The notes below the pieces were generated by a model. The model was not told the origin of the DNA, did not search any database, and was given only the letters and a program-made list of their open reading frames with translations. DNA of 64,000 nt, taken from Topomyia yanbarensis (Eukaryota > Arthropoda > Insecta > Diptera > Culicidae). The stretch spans positions 45,956,194-46,020,193 of the forward strand of contig NC_080670.1 of assembly GCF_030247195.1 (NCBI RefSeq). Reading direction: 5' to 3'. Shown one piece after another: positions 1-13,128 of this stretch. The position numbers and the translations under genes are program-made. Numbering within the stretch: position 1 is the stretch's first letter; each line of letters opens with the position of its first letter.

Positions 1-1294
1 TTTGACTATTTCGCGATAATCATGTCTCTTCCTACATAACAAGCAGTGACATTTACACTCGAACCTCTCTGTCTCTCGGTAACCCACTCCTCCTTATTCA
101 TACAAGTTTCGTAGCAGGAAATTAACGATCCTAACTGTGACTATTGCTTAATTTATGACACCTTGAAACTGAGACAGTGTGTTTATTGGTCCTTCTTCCG
201 ATGGAACGGTACTTCATGATGCTGGCGGTGTCCCGCTGGACGCGCGAATCGGCACCCTTGTTTGATGGAATGCCTACGAGTCTGTTGTTCCTTGCACCGC
301 ACCGGGGTCGTAATCGGATACCGGAATGGGCAAAGATGCACGGTGACATTTGTGCCGCCGCCGCCGCCCCCCTCCTTTACCGTTTGGCCACCGTCGTCAT
401 TTCACTGCGAAACTTCGATGAAATTTATTAACCACTGATAGTTGATTGACTAGCAAATGGGCTAAAGTATTATGGAACATGAAGTGGCTATTAGGTGTGA
501 CGATAGGAGCCCTGCCGCGTGTCTTTGGAATGGAACCGGGAAGGAGGTTTCACTTGGTTGTGGTAATTTTTCCACTGCTAATGATAAAATGCTACTTGGT
601 ACTTATGAACGGAACGGCTAACTGGGGATGGAAGGGAAGGCGTGTTTGCATCATCGGCGTTCAGCGGTTGTTTGATGGATATGTGCACTCTTTGAAATTC
701 CTTAGATAAATGATTTCCTAAGGCCTAAAATAACAATCGGCATTTGCTTCATATTAATTACGCATTAGCGAGCATGAATTATTTTGTACTTACATTTTTG
801 TTGGAAATCGTACCGCGAAACCTATTAGCCTGGTATCACTGATCCACAATCAAATAGGTGAACAACCATGAACAATATTCAATAGAAAAATAGTTTAACG
901 CCGCTTTTTCATTTGTAATCGGCCTTTCCCTATTATGCCAGTTCCAGCATAATGTTCAACACTTACCTAATTAACTTAGTATCAAACAGTATAACAATTT
1001 TAAACCTTATTTTGAGTTTATTCTCAAAAAATCTTCGGTCTTATTTTGCTTTACAAAACGAAATGTTATAGTATACCGCGCGTTAAAATAAATTATATGA
1101 AATAGCGGTTTGATTGCCAGTTATAGGAAGTTATTGAAGATGAATGTCCGTTTCTATAACTATAACATCGTCAATGATTCGTATTATGTCACTCGGATAG
1201 TTCAGCCGTGTATCGAGACAGCTAAGTGTCGTTTGCCTGGGTGACCAAAAGAGACGATGTTGTCTGTGTGTTATCAAGGTGTAGGTGAAAGAGT
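1..1294. other. Unassigned DNA, no supported gene
   Basis: I see no repeat boundaries and no convincing coding region here. Bases 200-420 are richer in G and C than the surroundings and contain a short GCC run. Two frames of 84 and 87 residues (177-431 and 446-709, plus strand) have no motif I recognise and no splice context I can defend. From about 700 the sequence becomes AT-rich. It may be single-copy intergenic DNA. Confidence 0.5.
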
Positions 1295-1356
1295 AGAGAG
1301 TGTAAGAGTGTTTCACCCGCATTCTTTTGTGCGGGTGAAACACTCTTACACTCTCT
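1295..1356. repeat. Perfect 27-bp stem hairpin
   Basis: Bases 1295-1321 are the exact reverse complement of 1330-1356, with an 8-base loop. The stem starts AGAGAGTGTAAGAGTG and ends TTTCACCCGCA. Perfect pairing over the whole stem is unlike a typical animal microRNA precursor, which has bulges, so a small palindromic element or a recent inverted duplication is more likely. No target duplication is visible. Confidence 0.7.
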
Positions 1357-3260
<1,904 letters not shown>

Positions 3261-4437
3261 TAGACTGCCCAGAAAAATAATGAATTTTTGAAAACTCAAT
3301 CGGCCCACCCCTGAGTCGATTCCTAGTCCCACCAGGAGTACTTGCTCCAAATTTTAAGCAAATCGGACAAGTCTAGCTACCGGACCAACGTGCTTGAAGT
3401 TTGTATGGGATTTTTCGACAATTTACATGGAAAAAACCCTCTTGCTCACATTTTCGCCGCCAGGTGGCACTGTATACATCAAATTATCACCAAAAGTGAA
3501 ACTTAAGAAGATAATTTTATTATCTACAACATTGTTGAAGACTGCAAAGCGATCCGAATCCAATAGGAAAAGTTATTAAACTTTTAACGAAGTGATGTCT
3601 GAGTCAGTTTTTCATGGGGCCTAGCAGTGCATGATAGTGTATCAGTACTAGGTTCTAACAAACTAAACATTTTTGTGGATTAATGGTTAGATTTAGCTGA
3701 ATAGTATGTTCGGAAGAATTGTAGTACATAATACGAGTTATGTTTTGGTTAGAAAATTGTAGTTCCACATCTGACCGCATAGATGGCGCCAACACTAACT
3801 TTTCAACGGAGAGAGATAGAAATTAGGTGTCTTCTACAAAGTTGTAGAACAAGAATATTGCAGTAATTCTCCCAAACATCTCAATATTCTATCTCTCTCC
3901 GTTGAAAAGTTATTGCTGGCGCCATCTATGCGGTCAGATGTGGAACTACAATTTTCTAACCAAAACATAACTCGTATTATGTACTACAATTCTTCCGAAC
4001 ATACTATTCAGCTAAATCTAACCATTAATCCACAAAAATGTTTAGTTTGTTAGAACCTAGTACTGATACACTATCATGCACTGCTAGGCCCCATGCAAAA
4101 CTGACTCAGACATCACTTCGTTAAAAGTTTAATAACTTTTCCTATTGGAGTCGGATCGCTTTGCAGTCTTCAACAAAGTTGTAGATTATAAAATTATCTT
4201 CTTAAGTTTCACTTTTGGTGATAATTTGATGTATACAGTGCCACCTAGCAGCGGAAAATGTGAGCAAGAGGGTTTTCTCCATGTAAATTGTCGAAAAATC
4301 CCATATAAACTTCAAGCACGTTGGTCCGGTAGCTAGACTTGTTCGATTTGGCTCAAATTTGGAGCAGACACTCCTGGTGGGACTAGGAATCGACTCAGGG
4401 GTGGGCCGATGGGGGTCATTTTTTTTCTGTCACTCTA
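3261..4437. mobile_element. hAT-like foldback element, 1.18 kb, with 8-bp TSD
   Basis: The element is a nearly complete palindrome: 3261 to about 3830 pairs with about 3875 to 4437. The termini read TAGACTGCCCAGAAAAA and, reverse-complemented, TAGAGTGACAGAAAA. The 8-bp sequence GTTCACAC flanks it perfectly at 3253-3260 and 4438-4445. An 8-bp duplication fitting nTnnnnAn and tips fitting YARNG are known hallmarks of the hAT superfamily. There is no transposase frame, so it is non-autonomous. The arms differ by scattered substitutions and small indels, so it is not brand new. If transcribed it would fold into a duplex of about 550 bp, a possible endo-siRNA source; that role is inferred only. 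Confidence 0.9.
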
Positions 4438-4445
4438 GTTCACAC

Positions 4446-4985
4446 GATTCAATGGGTTTACTCAGAAGTAACCAAAATTTGTTGGATAGCTCAATATGAG
4501 GTTTGGCCAAAGTGGTATCTTCGTTCGGTATTGGCACTACACCATTCTAATTTGTCTCGATTAAGATTCAACGTCCCAGTTCAACCGCTGGAAAAATAGC
4601 CAGAATTTCGACAGTTTTTTTCAGAATTCTGGCTCAAGTGACATAACTGGCAAAACATTTGGCAGGGATGTCCTTAATTTGCTCTCAGTCTATTTCGTAA
4701 CCCTATATTAGTCATCAACTGTATTTTCGATATATGCTCTCTAGTGCAACGAAAAACATTTACACAATAATATTAAAAACATTGTCTTTGGTCTGGTATA
4801 GGTTTATTTAGATCATAGGGTCAAGGTTCCGAAAATGGCAACCACAGGCGAATTTGTTTTTATCAAATTTTGAGTCAAACTGTTTGTTTTCCGTATGTAT
4901 ATAACCTCTACGAGCATGTTCAGAAGCGTTTTATTTTGTATAGGAATTTCAAAGTAGAACTGGAACTGAAACATTCACATCCCCA
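4446..4985. other. AT-rich DNA with traces of palindromic MITE sequence
   Basis: No gene is seen. Near 4575-4640 the words AGCCAGAATTT and AGAATTCTGGCTC recall the Pro-Gly-like palindrome seen more fully at 48814-48981 (CCAGAATTCTGGCTGG type). This is probably a decayed fragment of that family. Confidence 0.35.
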
Positions 4986-5262
4986 GCAGAGCGTTTTGTT
5001 TTATAATTTCGAACAGTTATGTTTTAAAATTTAAAACTGTTATACGACGCCGTTCTATTTGTTGCTGATTTTAAAACACGTTTAGAACTGTGTTTTAAAT
5101 ACATGCAAAATTTTCAGCATAGACACTTGGACCCGATAGACTGGGGAAAAATAAATTTGAATGCAGTGACGCTGAAAGCATGGTGGAAAATGAATTTTAA
5201 ACTGAATAGAACACCCGCTAAAATTGCTGCTGGGGACAGCAAGTTCTAGTTTTAATATTTTT
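4986..5262 (+). repeat. Dispersed repeat X, copy 1
   Basis: This stretch aligns by eye with 33719-33962 in the same orientation. Shared blocks include CCGTTCTATTTGTTG, TAGAACTGTGTTTTAAATACAT and GAACACCCGCT followed by CTGCTGGG and AAGTTCT. Divergence is substantial. I see no coding content and cannot place the termini, so the class is unknown. Confidence 0.65.
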
Positions 5263-6973
5263 AGTTTTATTTTATAGAACTGTCAAAATTATGAATCTGG
5301 TAATGAAACACTCCTGAACATGCTTTAATATTAAAAAATATGAATGGTGATCCCAGAAAAAAATTTCATGTCTGTCGTTTATAAAAGTTTGTTCATGCTA
5401 CTTGCATGACCTGAAAATGACTAAAAGACCGCAATGAGATAAAAAGGTAAACAAAACCATATTTTCAACATTTTGCCTGGAACCACATTTTTCCATCGTA
5501 GTATAATTTAAATTTGATGATATTGCTTGAAAAAATGAGATGAATATGGATTATTGCTTATTTTCAGTTGTGAAGTAATGGAAACCAAATAACTTGTAAC
5601 GTGACAGCTCAAAAATTCGAAAAGTTTTGTGGACCACACCAACAGCATGCATACAATGTCTATCCTGCATTTTTTCTTACTATTTTGAGTCTACTTTTTG
5701 AAACTATATTGTGAAAACCTTTAAGTTTTATTCATTTTTAAGAAAACACAGTTGATCTTTTATAACTTGACAGATGTTTTCTGCTGTAAAGCAATTCCAA
5801 TAATTTTGATTCAATTACGTCAAGAATGGTGACCATCTTTGATTCCGATGAAACCTTTTACGTTTCATCTATAAGAAAAACTAAGTATTTTGCAATATTA
5901 AACAAACAATTTTTATCCAAGAGTGATATTTAAAAAAGGCGCATGAGATCTTGAATGCACTACTTTCAAAATATATTGTTCGAAAATCGCCACTTGTGCA
6001 GGAAAACTGTATGGAAGCGAATTCTAGGGTATTAATTCTTCTGTGTGAATATTTTTTGGTGAAAACTACTACAAAAATGGTAAAAATACAAATACATTGT
6101 TCAAAAAAAACAGAAAAATAAAAATACAATTACAGAAATTTTTTTGATGAAAATGATTTTTTTTTGTTAACGAAAGCCTAAAAATTGAAGAAACTGTAAT
6201 TGCTCTATTAGGAAGTTATTAATAAGAAAGCATTTTTAATTTCTTAGTATTTGCCAGTCATAAATATAATTTTCTTATGCAATATTATTACAAAATATCA
6301 TTTCGAAGCAAAATGTTATTAAGAATAATTTACCTAAATATTTTGATTTTTTTAGCTAAAAAATCTATAGTGAAAGAACGCCCTTTTAATAAAAAAAATC
6401 ACGAATGCCAAACGCAAAAAACATAACACGTTTAAAATTTAATTACAAAGTTTAAAATATAATTGCATCGTAAAGAAAATAACAATAAAAAGTTTTAACA
6501 TATTTCAAACTTTTTTTTAATTTCTATTTAATTTTTTTCTTTGTATAATTTAGTTTTAGAATGTATTTCAAAACGGTTTTTCAATTCAAAATGGTCGTGA
6601 ACACAGTTTATAGAGAACAGTTGCGCAAAGAGTGAGGTCAAAAAAAGTCTACCTGTAGAGCACAATTGGAATCCATCTCTGATATCTTTACAGCAAAGCT
6701 GGATTCTAATTTTGCTCGATAGGTAGAATATTTTTGGCTTCGCCCTCTGCACACTCTTTGCGTACTTTTCTGCTAAGGCCTTTGGTCGTGAAAAATTGCC
6801 CCTCAAAATTCAGATGTTTTCAAGTTATTTTAGATTTTCTTTCGACAATATGTTACTTCGTGAAATTTCGACCTTTTCAAAAGTTATTCACGTTTGTTCA
6901 TCAAATACAATATGTTTTTCAAAATAAACATATAATTTACCGTTAATACTTAGTTCTTAGATCAAGGATGATT
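5263..6973. other. AT-rich DNA without a recognised gene
   Basis: The stretch is very AT-rich, with short frames (for example 5881-6129 and 6528-6806 on the minus strand) that lack any motif. The 13-base word TGTAACGTGACAG occurs at 5595-5607 and returns four times at 7358-7751. I see no terminal repeats or duplications that define an element. Confidence 0.45.
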
Positions 6974-7228
6974 TCTTGACAAACATGTCAAATGGTCCGA
7001 AGTGTAAATGAGAGCCTCTCTTTGTTTACTTTTTCTTTCGATTATTACAGCGTCATCTTAAAACTTTTCAATATTGTTTCAGGATATATCGAAAAACTGA
7101 TTTCGACTAGCTTATTCTGCTAAGAGTTGAGTAACAAACGTATAAACTGCCGAGTTATTGGCGAAAGAGAAAGTAAACAAAGAGAAACTGTCATTTGTAC
7201 GTAGAACCATTTGGCATGTTTGGCTAGA
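6974..7228. repeat. Imperfect palindromic element
   Basis: The left arm (about 6974-7045) carries TGACAAACATGTCAAATGG and TTTGTTTACTTTTTCTTTCG. The right arm (about 7150-7228) carries the reverse complements in order, ending CCATTTGGCATGTTTGGCTA. The centre is about 100 unpaired bases. It looks like a non-autonomous DNA element, but I cannot fix its tips or a target duplication. Confidence 0.55.
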
Positions 7229-7237
7229 TTTGTGTAC

Positions 7238-7353
7238 GATTGTTTCAAAATCGTTCAACACGGGTCCAACGATGGACGTTTGTTGAACAAATTGGTCCAA
7301 CGAACGTCCTTCATTGGACAATTGTGAAACCAACCGTTCTTAGAGGGAATGCA
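7238..7353 (+). mobile_element. Small palindromic MITE, GTTCAACA type, copy 1
   Basis: It contains TTGTTTCAAAATCGTTCAAC, GGGTCCAACGATGGACGTT, then the inverse blocks, ending AACCAACCGTTCTTAGAGGG. The same sequence occurs at 10676-10806, where an extra middle segment (GGTTATTTGGACGATGTCC) is present. Copy 1 therefore has a short internal deletion relative to copy 2. No coding capacity. Confidence 0.7.
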
Positions 7354-7357
7354 AAAC

Positions 7358-7751
7358 TGTAACGTGACAGATTCTGGTTGTAACGTGACAGTTCTTTGAG
7401 AATACTCCATAAAATAGAAAACAAAGTTTTTCTTCAGAAAAACTATATTTCAAACTCTTCCTTGTTTTCCAAGCTTCAACTTAAAACTGTGTTCATTCAA
7501 ATTTGGGGGCCAACGGAACAGACTTTTTAAATTTAGTCGGGCAACCCCCAAACTAACTGCGAAAATTGTGTAACGTGACAGACGTATCAAAAAGACAATA
7601 AAGTGAAAACGGTTCATGATTGAAAAAAAAAACTTTCTGTAGAAAAAAGTGCGGTTTAGTGACCTTAATAATGTGCAGTTGTGATAGAATCTGGTTTTAT
7701 CGTTTTTGCTGACTTATCTTATGAAATAAGCGTAAAAATGTAACGTGACAG
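7358..7751 (+). repeat. Four copies of the 13-mer TGTAACGTGACAG
   Basis: Exact copies start at 7358, 7379, 7569 and 7739; a fifth lies at 5595. All are on the plus strand, preceded by A/T-rich sequence, with irregular spacing. The segments between them are not obviously repeated. The function is unknown; the core resembles a CRE-like TGACGT word only loosely. Confidence 0.6.
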
Positions 7752-7871
7752 AGAGAAGCCTTGACCATATACAGAAGATGCGTGCGATTTGTTTAATGCA
7801 ACAGATGTCACAGGGGCTAAATTGAATATAAAAAAAAACAAAATCAACAGAATTTATCTTTCACTCAGAAT

Positions 7872-8086
7872 CAGCGATGCCAAATGTGAAGACGTCTTCA
7901 TTTTAAAGACATTTGAATGACTGTGAAGACAGGTTTTTCATTTTGGAGACAAATTATTTCGGATGTTTGGCTGACTTCTGGCATAATTCTGGCTCATAAG
8001 CAAAAACCGATTCAGAATCCTGGTCGTTGAAGGCAAATGAAGACATTTTTTTGTGAAACATTTGAAAAATATACTTGGTATCCCTG
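7872..8086. mobile_element. MITE with CAGNGATGCCA-type tips, TGAAGACA motif
   Basis: The left tip is CAGCGATGCCAAATG and the right tip reads ACTTGGTATCCCTG, matching the tips of the elements at 13129 and 54371. Inside, the word TGAAGACA or GAAGACATTT is iterated near both ends (7893, 7909, 7927 and 8038 or close by). The flanking eight bases are not duplicated, so the insertion is old or has been rearranged. The middle (about 7975-8030) carries an unrelated CTGGCATAATTCTGGCTC segment. Confidence 0.65.
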
Positions 8087-8164
8087 TAAAATATATATTT
8101 TATACAAACAATACAAATCTTTAATTTGAAAACCTATTTTAATCCACCTAGCGGTGCAATTGTG

Positions 8165-9545
8165 CCTTTCTCAATCATGAATCACGAGAATGTGTGCGTT
8201 GTTTATATTCATTAAAAGCTTTTAAATGCATGTATTACATTTTATTATTATACATCACATGACAACTATACACAGGAAAATAAATCATTATTCGAGTTCT
8301 AAAATTTTGAAAAAGAAAAAACAGCCACGGTAATATTGAACTGAAAAAAGGTGCAAAATCGGCAAAGTCCCAAAAAGTCGATTTTTATAAAAAAAATTTT
8401 TCGAGATAACATAAAATCTCGACGTTTCATGCATTTTAAAGATGTTTGGCATCAAAAATACGAATTCGATTTCTGAAATTTCATGGGGTCCCCCCTTTGA
8501 GAAAAAATTTGAGTTCCGGCTTATATGGGAATTTCATATGTGACCGGACGATTTAGTCTATATTTCCGGACCCATATAAGCGATCCGTACGAAATTTTAT
8601 AAACCTCTGTGGGGATATTATAGCTATCATTTGTGACCAAGTTTGTGAAAATCGGCATAACCATATCCGGGAAACTGATGCGAGTTCGTAAATTTTGAAA
8701 GATGGCTGCTTTTCCCGGGTACTTCCGGAACCGTCAATGGTGGTCAATGTAGTCAACGAAAGTTTGGTTGGCCGTCGGTGACCTAGAACAGCAAATTTAA
8801 GTTGTTTGAGAGATATTATAGCGAAATTTTTACCTTTTTTGCTTTCATCGGAGTATCGGTTTGAATCACAATTTGCTATGTGATCGCACGCCACAACCTG
8901 TAACTCCGGAACCGGAAGTCGGATCGGGATGAAATTAAATATCCATTTACGGGGACGCAATACCTTTCATTTGAGGCCAAGTTTAGTCGAATCGGTCTAG
9001 CCATCTCCGAGAAACCGATGTGACTGTTATTCTGAATTTAGATACTTCCGCCGGGGCTTCCGGAACCGAGGATGGTGGCCAATGTGGCCAAATAGACTTT
9101 GAATGGATGTTAGTGACCTAATACTACAAATCGAAGCAGTTGTGGTCATATTTTGGAAAATTTTTCACCTTTATACATTCATTGCAGAATTTATTAAAAT
9201 CGACATTTTCTGCGTGTTCGTACTTATCACCCTGTAATTCCGGAACGGGAAGTCGGATCCATTAGAAATTCAATAGCAGCCTATGGGAACGTTGCACCTT
9301 TCATTTGAGACTAAGTTTGTCAAAATCGGTTCAGCCATCTCTGAGAAAAATGAGTGACATTTTTGGTCACATACACACACACATACACACACACACATAC
9401 ATACATACACACATACATACACACACACAGACATTTGCCGAACTCGACGAACTGAATCGAATGGTATATGTCACTCGGCCCTCCGGGCCTCCGTTAAAAA
9501 GTCGGTTTTCAGAGCAATTGCAATACCTTTCTATTGAGAAAGGCA
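8165..9545 (-). repeat. Mosquito-type GCCTTTCTCA repeat with tandem units of about 340 bp
   Basis: The ends are inverted copies of GCCTTTCTCAAT. Inside are nearly three imperfect units marked by ATATCCGGGAAACTGATG (about 8664), ATCTCCGAGAAACCGATG (about 9005) and ATCTCTGAGAAAAATGAG (about 9340), spaced about 340 and 335 bases. Each unit carries an upstream CCGGAACCGGAAGTCGGATC-like block. A (CA)n-rich tract (about 9370-9430) and CGGCCCTCCGGGCC lie near the right end. The same family, in the opposite orientation, is at 25644-26413. No transposase or reverse transcriptase is visible. Confidence 0.75.
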
Positions 9546-9744
9546 AAAATGTGTAAGTTTTTCATATGTATTGATAGTGGGTGTCCTTACGAGTACTCAT
9601 ATTGTTTTTGAACCTTAATTCACAGAGAACAGACATCCGTGATCGAACAAAAATATTTGAAAAACGTGTGTAAACATTTGAATTAATATACGATAAACAC
9701 TAGCGCCGCCACACCAACCTATCCCAACTATCCGTCAAATCCAT
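9546..9744. other. Spacer
   Basis: Short unassigned DNA between two repeats. No frame, hairpin or duplication was seen. Confidence 0.4.
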
Positions 9745-9830
9745 TCCGGAACCGGTTCGAAATCCTGAATGGATTCAGTATGGAATTTTGCTCAAAGAAA
9801 ACAACCGATTCCGACTCTATCGGTTGATGC

Positions 9831-10626
9831 AGTAGATACAGAACACTAGATTAGGATTGTCGCTGGTGTTCCCATTGTTTTCGTCTCGGAACATGTTTGT
9901 TTTGCTTTCGATATATCTGTCAAGGTATCGAAAGTCTCTCTAGTAAAAGTCTTTGGTCCGCGCTTTTGGTACACGCAGAAAAATATGGCCTGTTTTTAAC
10001 CACAAACCGTTTAGTTGAACTTCAAATTGAGTTTGCCTATTTTTCATTTCAGTCTCGTTTATTCTGCTGTGATTTTTATGCATTCAAGACCGAAACGTCC
10101 AATGCATAAAATTTGCAACAAAATAAACGAGAGGCAAACAGAAAAATGATGTGATATCTGTTATGTAACAAATTTCTATGTGGCATACTATTATAATTTC
10201 ATTACTTTTCCCATGATATCTATGCGTGACAGGTAATCTTGATCTGATACTACCAATTGCAAAAAAATATGTTTGAAATCAATATATTCAATATAACGAA
10301 TTTTCTCGGTGTAAATTTTCGACTGTTATTGTTATGAAATGAAATAGTTTGTATATACCGCACAAGGAAATTAAAATTTATCAAAATTCAGTACAAGTTT
10401 AGATAATTTGTGCATTCTAATTAGTGAAAACACATTAGCCAAGAATGGCCATTGTTTTGCTGGCTAAAAGAAACAAAAATGGTTAGTCACTATGAAACGA
10501 CGATAGAGGATTATTTTTTTTGCTTTTTTTATTTGGCCCATTTGACAGGTATATCCCGGAATCAAAACAATGATGTTCCTACCACTGATGCCAGCGACAA
10601 TCCTAATCTAGTGTTCTGTATCTACT
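9831..10626. mobile_element. AGTAGATACAG inverted-repeat element, copy 1, 8-bp TSD
   Basis: The tips are perfect inverted repeats of at least 38 bp, beginning AGTAGATACAGAACACTAGA. GTTGATGC is duplicated exactly at 9823-9830 and 10627-10634. The 796-bp body has only short frames (such as 9897-10109) with no transposase motif. A second copy in opposite orientation is at 35892-37203. The 8-bp duplication points to a hAT-, P- or Merlin-type transposase acting in trans; the tip does not fit the hAT consensus well, so I leave the superfamily open. Confidence 0.9.
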
Positions 10627-10675
10627 GTTGATGCATTTGAGCTGGAATTCATCCTGCCCACTGAGAAGTCCAAAA

Positions 10676-10806
10676 AATTGTTTCAAAATCGTTCAACACG
10701 GGTCCAACGATGGACGTTCGTTGAACGGTTATTTGGACGATGTCCAAATTGGTCCAACGAACGTCCTTCATTGGACGATTTTGAAACCAACCGTTCTTAG
10801 AGGGTG
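10676..10806 (+). mobile_element. Small palindromic MITE, GTTCAACA type, copy 2
   Basis: It runs from ATTGTTTCAAAATCGTTC to CCAACCGTTCTTAGAGGG and is the longer version of the copy at 7238-7353. The central part can fold on itself (GGACGTTCGTTG with CAACGAACGTCC). It lies inside the older palindromic MITE at 9745-10850. Confidence 0.7.
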
Positions 10807-10850
10807 GAAGTCCGAACCGGTTCCGGATTAGTTTGACTGGGTAGAGGAGT

Positions 10851-11129
10851 AACCGCTGTCAATTCTGTCGAACTCAGCCACAAAAAAAACATGACGACAG
10901 TAGCGCACCTGGTTTGGATATCCCAACTATCTTCGAAACCGTTAGAGATTTTACACAAGTTGAATGCTGAAGATGGACGTCTGTTCTCTGTGCTTAATTA
11001 TTGTTTTTTGAATTTTAAACTTAAAAAAGCTAAATTAAATTCAGCCAACAAGCTGACAGTTGTCCTACTAAATGACGTATCTGCAAATATCTCGTTCGCC
11101 TTATTGTTAAGTGGGACAGCACCTCACAC
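10851..11129. other. Spacer
   Basis: Unassigned DNA. One frame (10891-11205, plus strand, 104 residues) crosses into the following element and has no recognisable motif; I do not accept it as a gene. Confidence 0.4.
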
Positions 11130-12265
11130 CCCGGTAAAAAAATGCGGACGAACATGGTCAGGCGATTTAAACAGTTTGACGTTTGATTCAACTCGCCTGT
11201 GCTAATTGCCCCTAGGAACAAATGCAATTTGCGAATGCGATTTAAAGGCAATTTCAACACTTAACCAAATTTTCTGTCGGCTGAAATGGATTTGGTTGTT
11301 TTTTGCGTTTTTCAAACATGGCGGTTCATGTTTGGCTAAAGCTTTGTTTTTTTAAACAATTGGCGTGTTCTCGCTTGTATTTTGTTTACCTGTTGCACTT
11401 CATTTAGCCAACGAATGTGGGAAATTGCTAAGAGAAGAGACGACAACAGGCTTCTTGCTCTTCTTAATTTTATCTACCAGGCCCTGTCGTAATTCCAAAG
11501 ACAACAAGCATCCATCTTTGCCAGATTCCATTTGCATGATTTTCACAATTGCTGAAATAATTGTACCTCAAATATCGACCCTCAGTCAAGAATTCACAAT
11601 ACTAGCTGCATTTAAAATTGAATTTTAAGTTTATTTGTGTCTTTCTTAACAATACACGTAGTTATATCGTCATTCAGGGTATTTATTCAATTTGCATGAA
11701 ATGTTCATGTATATGAAATGTAGCCAAAATAAATTCAGCAGCACTGTTTTTCATCCCGTTTGAAAATATTATGAACGCTCTTGACTGGCAAAACGACCAA
11801 TCAGAAGCTGGTTCAATATTGAGGTTAGGACTGGATCATATTGGCTACGCGATTGTCTTCTCTTCTCTTAGGGAAATTGTGGAATCGTGTGTAAGTATAG
11901 TGGAACAAGATCTCTGACCTAAAGTCTTAATGAAAATCAGATTGTGGTAAGTTTTGGAGTGCAATACCAATTTCACCATTGATTCTTCTTATAGTTTCGT
12001 GGTGATTACCTAGTATACTGGTAAGTATATGTGAGTAGATAATGAATCCGAAAATAAGCATTATTTTCAGTTTTCATATTAGGCAATTAAGGGCGATTAA
12101 ATGGCGCGTTCCGTGGGCGATTTGAGGGTGATTTAAGGGCGGGTTGGGCGGCAAAAAATGGCGGCAAATCGCCCAAATGTTGCATTTGAAATAGCCAAGG
12201 GCAATTAGCACAACCGAGTTGGCAAATAGCCCCCGTTAGCCAACAACTTGCCCTTTTTAACTGGG
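11130..12265 (+). mobile_element. CCCGGT element, left copy, with a nested insertion
   Basis: It starts CCCGGTAAAAAAATGCGGAC and ends GCCCTTTTTAACTGGG. It matches, inverted, the element at 12328-13704 and, in the same orientation, the element at 38710-39412. Typical internal blocks are CGCCTGTGCTAATTGCCC, CATGGCGGTTCATGTTTGGC and GCGATTTAAGGGCG. Without the nested 444-bp insertion and its duplicated 8 bp, the body is about 680 bp, in line with the other two copies. I could not find a convincing target duplication at its own ends. Confidence 0.85.
11428..11871. mobile_element. 444-bp nested element with CTAAGAGAAGAG tips, 8-bp TSD
   Basis: The tips CTAAGAGAAGAGACGACAA and (reverse-complemented right end) CTAAGAGAAGAGAAGACAA differ at one base. 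GGAAATTG is repeated exactly at 11420-11427 and 11872-11879. The sister copy of the host element at 13040-13080 has a single uninterrupted version of this site, which confirms the insertion. No transposase frame is present. Confidence 0.92.
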
Positions 12266-12599
12266 TGTACTTTCACAATCCGCTAGCAGCTTGCAATCCC
12301 AAGATTCATCTGCAAACTATGGTAGATCCCAGTCAAAAGGGCAAGTTGCTGGCTAACGGGGGGCTATTTGCCAACTCGGATGCGCTAATTGCCCTTGAAT
12401 TTGCCAGCAAATTGCTGGCAATTAGGCTCTTTCAAATGCAACATTTGGGCGATTTGCCGCCGTCATTTTCTAGCCGCTCTACCCGTCCTTAAATCGCCCT
12501 TAAATCGCCCAGGGAACGCGCCATTTAATCGCCCATAATTGCCTAATATGAAAATTATAAATAATACTTACTTTCGGATTCTTTATCTACTCACATAAA

Positions 12600-12910
12600 C
12601 CCAGGTAACCAATAAGCATGCTGAATGCGTCTTAACGGCTACTTGATAAGCACTTAAGTCGTTTTAAATGCTATTTAAAAGTCGCTTTTGACAAAATATA
12701 CGGCTACATTACTGCTATGCTATGAAAATGGTTTTTTACTACTGTTGTGCATTCAGAATGCTGCTTACTGGCAAGAAATTTTTAAACAGTTTTTCAAATG
12801 CTGATTAACAACAGTTATGCATAACAAATGCCAGCATACTGCAAGAAGCATCCGGAATGCAAATTTTATGCTACTTTACTGCATACACTAATGCTTGTTG
12901 GTTGCCTGGG
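12600..12910. mobile_element. Nested MITE with CCCAGGYAACCAA tips
   Basis: The left tip CCCAGGTAACCAATAAGCAT pairs with the right tip ATGCTTGTTGGTTGCCTGGG. The word GCATAC or AATGC with a neighbouring T-rich stretch recurs inside. The left-hand sister copy of the host (about 12010-12030) lacks this 311-bp block. The flanking bases are A-rich and I cannot decide the target duplication. Confidence 0.8.
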
Positions 12911-13128
12911 AAGTTATCACTGCAGTAGGTAATCACCACCAAACTACAGGAAGAATCAATGGTGATATTGGGATTGCACACCATAACGTACCACAATCTG
13001 ACTTTTATTAAGAGTTTAGGTCAGAGATCTTGTTCCACTATATTTACACACGATTCCACAATTTCCCACATTCGTTGGCTAAATGAAGTGCACTAAACAA
13101 ACAAAATGCAAGCGAGAACACGCCAATT

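Larger units (their letters stand above)
9745..10850. mobile_element. Palindromic MITE (CCGGAACCGGTTC type), split by later insertions
   Basis: The left part (to 9830) has CATTCCGGAACCGGTTCG and CAACCGATTCCGACTC. The right part (from 10635) resumes with ATTTGAGCTGGAATTCAT and ends CCGAACCGGTTCCGGATTAG with TTTGACTGGG. The 796-bp element at 9831-10626 interrupts it with an 8-bp duplication, and the GTTCAACA-type MITE (10676-10806) sits in the right part. It belongs with the 170-bp palindromes at 41710 and 54183. Confidence 0.65.

Noticed and set aside
1295..1356. microRNA precursor
   Set aside because: The stem is perfectly paired without bulges and the sequence has no known microRNA in it; I list it only as a hairpin.
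9305..9556. A His-Thr-rich 83-residue protein
   Set aside because: It is the translation of a (CA)n-rich tract inside a known repeat type.
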